A DNA stretch of 64,000 nucleotides from Variovorax sp. SG517 (GTDB lineage Bacteria > Pseudomonadota > Gammaproteobacteria > Burkholderiales > Burkholderiaceae_C), in assembly GCF_013376045.1 (NCBI RefSeq), contig NZ_JABMJG010000002.1, positions 62,001 to 126,000 on the forward strand, written 5' to 3'. This document shows, piece after piece, positions 59,466 to 64,000 of this stretch; the stretch's first letter is position 1; each line of letters opens with the position of its first letter. The notes below the pieces were generated by a model. It worked only from the letters and a program-made list of their open reading frames with translations, ran no database searches and was not told the DNA's origin. Both the position numbers and the translations under genes were made by a program.

Positions 59466-60282
59466 CGACACGCTTCCCGACGATGTGCCGCCGCGCAAGC
59501 GCCGCAAGGGCATCTACATCCTGCCGAACCTGTTCACGCTGGCGGCGCTGTTCGGCGGCTTCTATTCGGTCGTGATGGCCATGAACGCGCGCTTCGACCT
59601 CGCGGCGCTCGGCGTGTTCGCGGCGATGATCCTCGACAGCCTCGACGGCCGCGTCGCGCGCATGACCAACACGCAGAGCGCGTTCGGCGAGCAGATGGAT
59701 TCGCTGTCCGACATGGTGTCGTTCGGCGCGGCGCCGGCGCTCATCGCCTATGAGTGGTCGCTCAAGGGGCTGGGCCGCTGGGGATGGATCGCGGCTTTCG
59801 TGTACTGCGCCTGCGCGGCGCTGCGGCTCGCGCGCTTCAACGTCAACACCGGCGTGGTCGACAAGCGCTGGTTCCAGGGGCTGCCGTCGCCCGCGGCCGC
59901 GGCGCTCGTGGCGGGCTTCATCTGGCTCGTGAACGAATGGGGCAAGCGCGGCGGCGAGGTGCTGTACCTTTCGTGGACGCAGATCACCTGGGTCACCTTC
60001 GCATTCACGCTGTACGCGGGCCTCACCATGGTCACCAACGCGCCGTTCTACAGCTTCAAGGACATCCAGATGAAGAAGAGCGTGCCTTTCGCGGTGATCG
60101 TGCTGATCGCGCTGGGCATCGCCGTCATCAACATCCACCCGCCGACAGTGCTGTTCGGCCTGTTCGTCGTCTACGGCCTGAGTGGCTACGTGGTCTATGC
60201 GTGGCGCAAGGCCAAGGGCCAGCCGGTCAGCGTGATCAGCACCTCGACGGAAGAGCCCGACGAGCGGGGATTGCACAACTGA
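59458..60282 (+). CDS. pssA: CDP-diacylglycerol--serine O-phosphatidyltransferase
   Basis: 274 residues, seven or eight membrane helices. The CDP-alcohol phosphotransferase motif is DGRVAR-x8-G-x3-D-x3-D (DSLDGRVARMTNTQSAFGEQ, then MDSLSD). Makes phosphatidylserine, the precursor of phosphatidylethanolamine. ATG 59458 is chosen because GGAGG sits seven bases upstream; ATG 59443 lies too close to its own purine run. Confidence 0.95.
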   Translation: MHDDTLPDDVPPRKRRKGIYILPNLFTLAALFGGFYSVVMAMNARFDLAALGVFAAMILDSLDGRVARMTNTQSAFGEQMDSLSDMVSFGAAPALIAYEWSLKGLGRWGWIAAFVYCACAALRLARFNVNTGVVDKRWFQGLPSPAAAALVAGFIWLVNEWGKRGGEVLYLSWTQITWVTFAFTLYAGLTMVTNAPFYSFKDIQMKKSVPFAVIVLIALGIAVINIHPPTVLFGLFVVYGLSGYVVYAWRKAKGQPVSVISTSTEEPDERGLHN

Positions 60283-60313
60283 CACGGTGGCTTGTGCTAC
60301 ATTCACAACCCTC

Positions 60314-60370
60314 ATGACCAAGATTTCGCTGCTGGCCCTACTAGCCCTCCCTCACGGGCGGAGACGGTAG
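60314..60370 (+). CDS. Leucine-rich leader peptide of leuA
   Basis: Eighteen codons [18 protein letters not shown] then TAG. Five of the codons are leucine (CTG CTG GCC CTA CTA GCC CTC), including two adjacent CTA codons, rare in this GC-rich genome. A terminator hairpin lies 21 bases downstream. This is the form of a ribosome-mediated attenuator responding to charged leucine tRNA. Confidence 0.75.
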   Translation: MTKISLLALLALPHGRRR

Positions 60371-60391
60371 CGCACGCGCAAATCCCTCACC

Positions 60392-60430
60392 ACGGCCCGT
60401 TCGCACCAGCAACGGGCCGTTTGTCTTTTG
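60392..60430 (+). terminator. leuA attenuator terminator
   Basis: Stem ACGGCCCGTT / AACGGGCCGT (60392-60401 and 60411-60420), perfect over ten pairs, followed by TTGTCTTTTG. ACGGGC at the end of the leader peptide (60354-60359) can pair with GCCCGT in the 5' arm (60395-60400) as an antiterminator. The leuA ATG is at 60471. Confidence 0.8.
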
Positions 60431-60470
60431 GGGTTGCTGGTCGATTACCAACCATCACAGAGAAATCGAC

Positions 60471-62174
60471 ATGCTCAAGCAACCTCAAAGCAAATACCGC
60501 GCATTCGCCCCGATCGGCCTCAAGGACCGTACCTGGCCCAATGCCGTGCTGACCAAGGCGCCGATCTGGCTGTCGACCGACCTGCGCGATGGCAATCAGG
60601 CCCTGGTCGAGCCCATGGACATCGCGCGCAAGATGCGCATGTTCGAAACCCTCGTGGCCATCGGCTTCAAGGAGATCGAAGTCGGCTTCCCCTCGGCCTC
60701 GCAGATCGAATTCGACTTCGTGCGCAAGCTCATCGAGGAAGACCGCATTCCCGACGACGTGACGATCCAGGTGCTGACGCAGGCGCGCGACCACCTCATC
60801 GCTCGCACCTTCGAATCGCTGCAGGGCGCCCCGCGCGCGATCGTGCATCTCTACAACGCAGTTGCGCCTGTCATGCGCCGCGTGGTGCTCGGCATGGACG
60901 AGGACCAGATCGTCGAACTCGCCAGCAGCCATGCCCGCATGTTCAACGAGTTCGCTGCCAAGCAGCCAAACACGAAGTGGACCTTCCAGTACTCGCCCGA
61001 GATGTTCTCGGGCACCGACGTTCACTTCTCCAAGCGCGTGGTCGATGCAGTGACCGAAGTCTGGGCGCCGACGCCCGAGCGCAAGTGCATCGTCAACCTG
61101 CCCACCACGGTCGAGCACTCCACGCCGAACATCTTCGCCGACATGATCGAGTGGATGCACCGCAACCTCGCTCGCCGCGACTCCATCGTGCTGTGCGTGC
61201 ATCCGCACAATGACCGCGGCACCGGTACGGCGGCCGGCGAACTGGCCCTGATGGCCGGCGCCGAGCGCATCGAAGGCTGCCTCTTCGGCAACGGCGAGCG
61301 CACCGGCAACCTCGACCTGGTTAACGTCGCGCTCAACCTCTACACCCAGGGCGTATCGCCGGAGCTCGACTTCTCGAACATCGATGAGATCCGCGCCACG
61401 GTCGAGCACTGCAACCAGATCCCGGTGCATCCGCGCCATCCGTACGTGGGCGACCTGGTCTACACATCGTTCTCGGGCTCGCACCAGGACGCGATCAAGA
61501 AGGCCTTCGCGGCGCGCAAGGACGGCGACATCTGGGAGATTCCGTACCTCCCCATCGACCCGAAGGACGTGGGCCGCAGCTACGAAGCCGTGATCCGTGT
61601 GAACAGCCAGTCCGGCAAGGGCGGCATGGCCTACCTGCTCGAGAGCGAGTACGGCATCGAGATGCCGCGCCGCCTGCAGATGGAATTCATGCAGTCGGTG
61701 CAGCGCGTGATGGACGTGGCCGGCAAGGAGCTCACCGCCGCCGACCTCTGGCAGCTGTTCGTGCGCGAGTACGGCATCGAGACCGTGCAATCCCTGCAGC
61801 AGCGCGTGATCAAGGAGGAGGGCGAGGGCGCCGACGCCTCCGTGGTTCTGCGCGGAGACCTGGCCTGGGACGGCGAAGTCCGTGCCATCGAAGGCCGCGG
61901 CAATGGCCCCATCGACGCCTTCACCCAGGCGCTGAGCAAGGCCACCGGGCACACCGTGCGCGTGATGGACTACCACCAGCACGCCATCGGCGCCGGTGCC
62001 GACGCGAAGGCGGTGGCCTACCTGGAACTGCGCGTGGACGAAAGCCAGACGCTTTTCGGCGTGGGCATGGACGCGAACGTGGTCACGGCCTCGCTGAAGG
62101 CGATCGTCTCGGGCGTGCAACGTGCGCGTACCCGGGGCGCGCACAGCGCACAATCGGTGGTTGAAGTCGCCTGA
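60471..62174 (+). CDS. leuA: 2-isopropylmalate synthase, long form (TIGR00970 type)
   Basis: 567 residues. Catalytic motif [16 protein letters not shown] and metal site [15 protein letters not shown]; the C-terminal regulatory domain has [15 protein letters not shown]. First step of leucine synthesis. Preceded by the leader peptide and attenuator, so likely repressed when leucine is abundant. Confidence 0.95.
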   Translation: MLKQPQSKYRAFAPIGLKDRTWPNAVLTKAPIWLSTDLRDGNQALVEPMDIARKMRMFETLVAIGFKEIEVGFPSASQIEFDFVRKLIEEDRIPDDVTIQVLTQARDHLIARTFESLQGAPRAIVHLYNAVAPVMRRVVLGMDEDQIVELASSHARMFNEFAAKQPNTKWTFQYSPEMFSGTDVHFSKRVVDAVTEVWAPTPERKCIVNLPTTVEHSTPNIFADMIEWMHRNLARRDSIVLCVHPHNDRGTGTAAGELALMAGAERIEGCLFGNGERTGNLDLVNVALNLYTQGVSPELDFSNIDEIRATVEHCNQIPVHPRHPYVGDLVYTSFSGSHQDAIKKAFAARKDGDIWEIPYLPIDPKDVGRSYEAVIRVNSQSGKGGMAYLLESEYGIEMPRRLQMEFMQSVQRVMDVAGKELTAADLWQLFVREYGIETVQSLQQRVIKEEGEGADASVVLRGDLAWDGEVRAIEGRGNGPIDAFTQALSKATGHTVRVMDYHQHAIGAGADAKAVAYLELRVDESQTLFGVGMDANVVTASLKAIVSGVQRARTRGAHSAQSVVEVA

Positions 62175-62233
62175 CGCTGAAGCGCTGGTCCGGTCCGGAC
62201 GCGCAGGAAGGGCGCGTACGAAGGAGAACCACG

Positions 62234-63772
62234 ATGACCGACCAGCTGATCATTTTCGACACCACCTTGCGCGACGGCGAGCAATCGCCGGGCGCCTCGA
62301 TGACGCGCGACGAGAAGATGCGCATTGCCAAGCTGCTGGAGCGGCTGAAGGTCGACGTCATCGAGGCCGGCTTCCCGGCCAGCTCGAACGGCGATTTCGA
62401 GGCGGTGAAGGCGATCGCCAACACTATCAAGGATTCGACGGTGTGCGGCCTCTCGCGCGCCAACGACCGCGACATCGGCCGCGCGGCCGAGGCCCTCAGG
62501 GGCGCGGCCCGCGGACGGATCCACACCTTCATCGCCACCTCGCCGCTTCACATGGAAAAGAAGCTGCGCATGTCGCCCGACGAAGTCCATGAGCAGGCCA
62601 GGCTGGCCGTGCGCTTTGCGCGCAACCAGATCGGCGACGTCGAATTCAGCCCTGAGGACGGCTACCGCAGCGATCCAGACTTTCTGTGCCGCGTGCTCGA
62701 AACCGTGATCAACGAGGGCGCGACCACCATCAACGTGCCCGACACCGTGGGCTACGCCATTCCCGAGCTCTACGGCAACTTCATCAAGATGCTGCGCGAG
62801 CGCATTCCCAACAGCGACAAGGCGATCTGGTCGGTGCACTGCCACAACGACCTGGGCATGGCGGTGGCCAACTCGCTGGCCGGCGTGAAGATCGGCGGCG
62901 CGCGCCAGGTGGAGTGCACCATCAACGGCCTGGGCGAGCGCGCGGGCAACTGCTCGCTCGAGGAGGTCGTCATGGCGGTGAAGACCCGCAAGGACTATTT
63001 CGGGCTCGACCTGCGCATCGACACCCAGCACATCGTGGCCGCGAGCCGCATGGTCAGCCAGACCACCGGCTTCGTAGTGCAGCCCAACAAGGCCGTGGTG
63101 GGCGCCAATGCCTTCGCGCACGCATCGGGCATTCACCAGGACGGCGTGCTCAAGGCGCGCGACACCTACGAGATCATGCGCGCGGAAGACGTGGGCTGGA
63201 CCGCCAACAAGATCGTGCTGGGCAAGCTCAGCGGCCGCAACGCTTTCAAGCAGCGCCTGCAGGAGCTGGGCGTGGCCATGGACAGCGAAGGCGAGATCAA
63301 TGCCGCCTTCCTGCGCTTCAAGGAGCTGGCCGACCGGAAGTCGGAGATTTTCGACGAGGACATCCTCGCGCTCGTCAGCGCCGAAGAGGTGTCGAACGTT
63401 GGTGAGCAGTTTGCTTTCGTCTCTCTCTCCCAGCACAGTGAAACCGGCGAGCGCCCCCAGGCGAAAATCGTCTTCACCGTCCAGGGCAAGGAAGTCACCG
63501 GCGAATCCGACGGGAATGGCCCGGTTGATGCTTCCCTGAAGGCCATCGAGTCGCATGTCAAGAGCGGCGCCGAAATGGTTCTTTACTCTGTAAATGCCAT
63601 CAGCGGCTCGACGGAAAGCCAGGGAGAAGTTACAGTCCGGTTACAAAACGCAGGGCGGGTAGTCAACGGTGTGGGAGCGGATCCCGACATCGTTGTCGCT
63701 TCGGCCAAGGCTTATTTGAGTGCGCTCAATAAGTTACAGAGCCAAGCTGAGAGAGTTGCGGCACAAGGTTAG
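62234..63772 (+). CDS. leuA: 2-isopropylmalate synthase, common bacterial form (TIGR00973 type)
   Basis: 512 residues. [16 protein letters not shown] and [16 protein letters not shown] mark the catalytic barrel; the C-terminal LeuA allosteric domain follows. It is clearly a different subfamily from the neighbour 59 bases upstream, sharing only the family core. Its start has GAAGGAG eight bases upstream. Could instead be homocitrate or citramalate synthase, but length and domains favour LeuA. Confidence 0.9.
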   Translation: MTDQLIIFDTTLRDGEQSPGASMTRDEKMRIAKLLERLKVDVIEAGFPASSNGDFEAVKAIANTIKDSTVCGLSRANDRDIGRAAEALRGAARGRIHTFIATSPLHMEKKLRMSPDEVHEQARLAVRFARNQIGDVEFSPEDGYRSDPDFLCRVLETVINEGATTINVPDTVGYAIPELYGNFIKMLRERIPNSDKAIWSVHCHNDLGMAVANSLAGVKIGGARQVECTINGLGERAGNCSLEEVVMAVKTRKDYFGLDLRIDTQHIVAASRMVSQTTGFVVQPNKAVVGANAFAHASGIHQDGVLKARDTYEIMRAEDVGWTANKIVLGKLSGRNAFKQRLQELGVAMDSEGEINAAFLRFKELADRKSEIFDEDILALVSAEEVSNVGEQFAFVSLSQHSETGERPQAKIVFTVQGKEVTGESDGNGPVDASLKAIESHVKSGAEMVLYSVNAISGSTESQGEVTVRLQNAGRVVNGVGADPDIVVASAKAYLSALNKLQSQAERVAAQG

Positions 63773-63826
63773 GTTTTCGGGCGATCCTTGATATTCGAAT
63801 GAAGAAGAGGATGCAAGTAACTGATA

Positions 63827-63855
63827 TTGCGTGTCTTTTTTGATTTCGATACACT
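63827..63855 (+). promoter_or_regulatory. Candidate promoter before the last gene
   Basis: TTGCGT (63827-63832), 17-base spacer, TACACT (63850-63855), 34 bases ahead of the ATG at 63890, in a T-rich stretch. Match to the sigma-70 consensus is moderate. Confidence 0.4.
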
Positions 63856-63889
63856 GCGGTCCTCGTTTGTCGCCGCTGGAGATTTTTTA

Positions 63890-64000
63890 ATGCCTGAAGC
63901 CCGCCTAAGCCGAGTTTCCAGCCAGCGGTTCCTGCCCGCTTTCAAAGCCATCGCCGTCGCGCTCTGCGCCACGGCGTTTTTGCTGCCTGGCGCCCAGGCT
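63890..64000 (+). CDS. Exported protein, 3' truncated by the window
   Basis: The first 37 codons only. MPEARLSRVSSQRFLPAFKA followed by the hydrophobic IAVALCATAFLLPGAQA is a signal peptide. The leader GGAGATTTTTTA precedes the ATG. Nothing of the mature protein is visible, so no function can be given. Confidence 0.6.
   Translation, partial: MPEARLSRVSSQRFLPAFKAIAVALCATAFLLPGAQA

Noticed and set aside
60283..60470. Riboswitch or T-box before leuA
   Set aside because: The leucine-codon leader peptide and hairpin explain the region; no T-box or aptamer core words were seen.

Overview
The window is a compact, GC-rich stretch of bacterial chromosome. Its layout and protein sequences look like a betaproteobacterium of the family Comamonadaceae, most likely Variovorax or a close relative. 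This is inferred from the flavor of the proteins, the dnaX-ybaB-recR order next to a small SRP RNA, the K+-independent-type H+-pyrophosphatase, and the ilvBNC-pssA-leuA order. No IS element, prophage, CRISPR array or tRNA was seen.

Layout. 1-4.8 kb: a 5'-truncated flavoprotein, the SRP RNA gene on the minus strand, then dnaX-ybaB-recR and a MAPEG-like membrane protein. dnaX carries a run of nine A with stops waiting in both other frames. 4.9-7.6 kb: a NitT/TauT-type ABC importer with a strong terminator between the binding-protein gene and the ATPase gene. 7.7-12.6 kb: LtrA, MltD-like lytic transglycosylase, glyoxalase II, a methyltransferase and RNase HI. 12.6-15.7 kb: a minus-strand molybdenum-cofactor operon moaA-mobA-moeA, each junction an ATGA overlap. 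15.8-20.7 kb: a serine hydrolase, a secreted unknown, a superoxide dismutase remnant with a large in-frame internal deletion placed behind a Fur-box promoter and just ahead of a ZIP metal transporter, and an aldehyde dehydrogenase.

21.0-26.4 kb: a type I secretion locus with a Ca-binding RTX/DUF4214 substrate, an HlyB-like ABC exporter and an HlyD-like adaptor, visibly less GC-biased in codon use than its surroundings. 27.2-33.3 kb: a tightly packed five-gene lipid-modification operon (phospholipase-D-type lipoprotein, fatty acid hydroxylase, fatty acid desaturase, a ketoacyl synthase III fused to a heme-oxygenase-like diiron domain, and an unknown protein). This is the best candidate in the window for an undescribed pathway. 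33.3-36.4 kb: three small unknown proteins, a ferritin-like predicted hydrolase and a divergent TetR regulator with two matching operator palindromes. 36.4-43.1 kb: a five-gene export operon (YhgE/Pip-like, TolC, HlyD, two ABC-2 permeases) with no ATPase gene. 43.1-46.8 kb: an H+-pyrophosphatase with a C-terminal OmpA-like domain, divergent from a soluble pyrophosphatase.

46.9-55.2 kb: an LprI-like gene with a stop codon inside its signal peptide, a TPR membrane protein, a FemAB/GNAT-like protein, the nadE-glnB pair, a LOG-family nucleosidase, diacylglycerol kinase, an RDD protein, and an ECF sigma factor operon with DUF3619 and DUF3106 genes. 55.5-64.0 kb: branched-chain amino acid synthesis (ilvB, ilvN, ilvC), pssA, a leucine-rich leader peptide with an attenuator hairpin, two different 2-isopropylmalate synthases side by side, and the start of a secreted protein cut by the window end.
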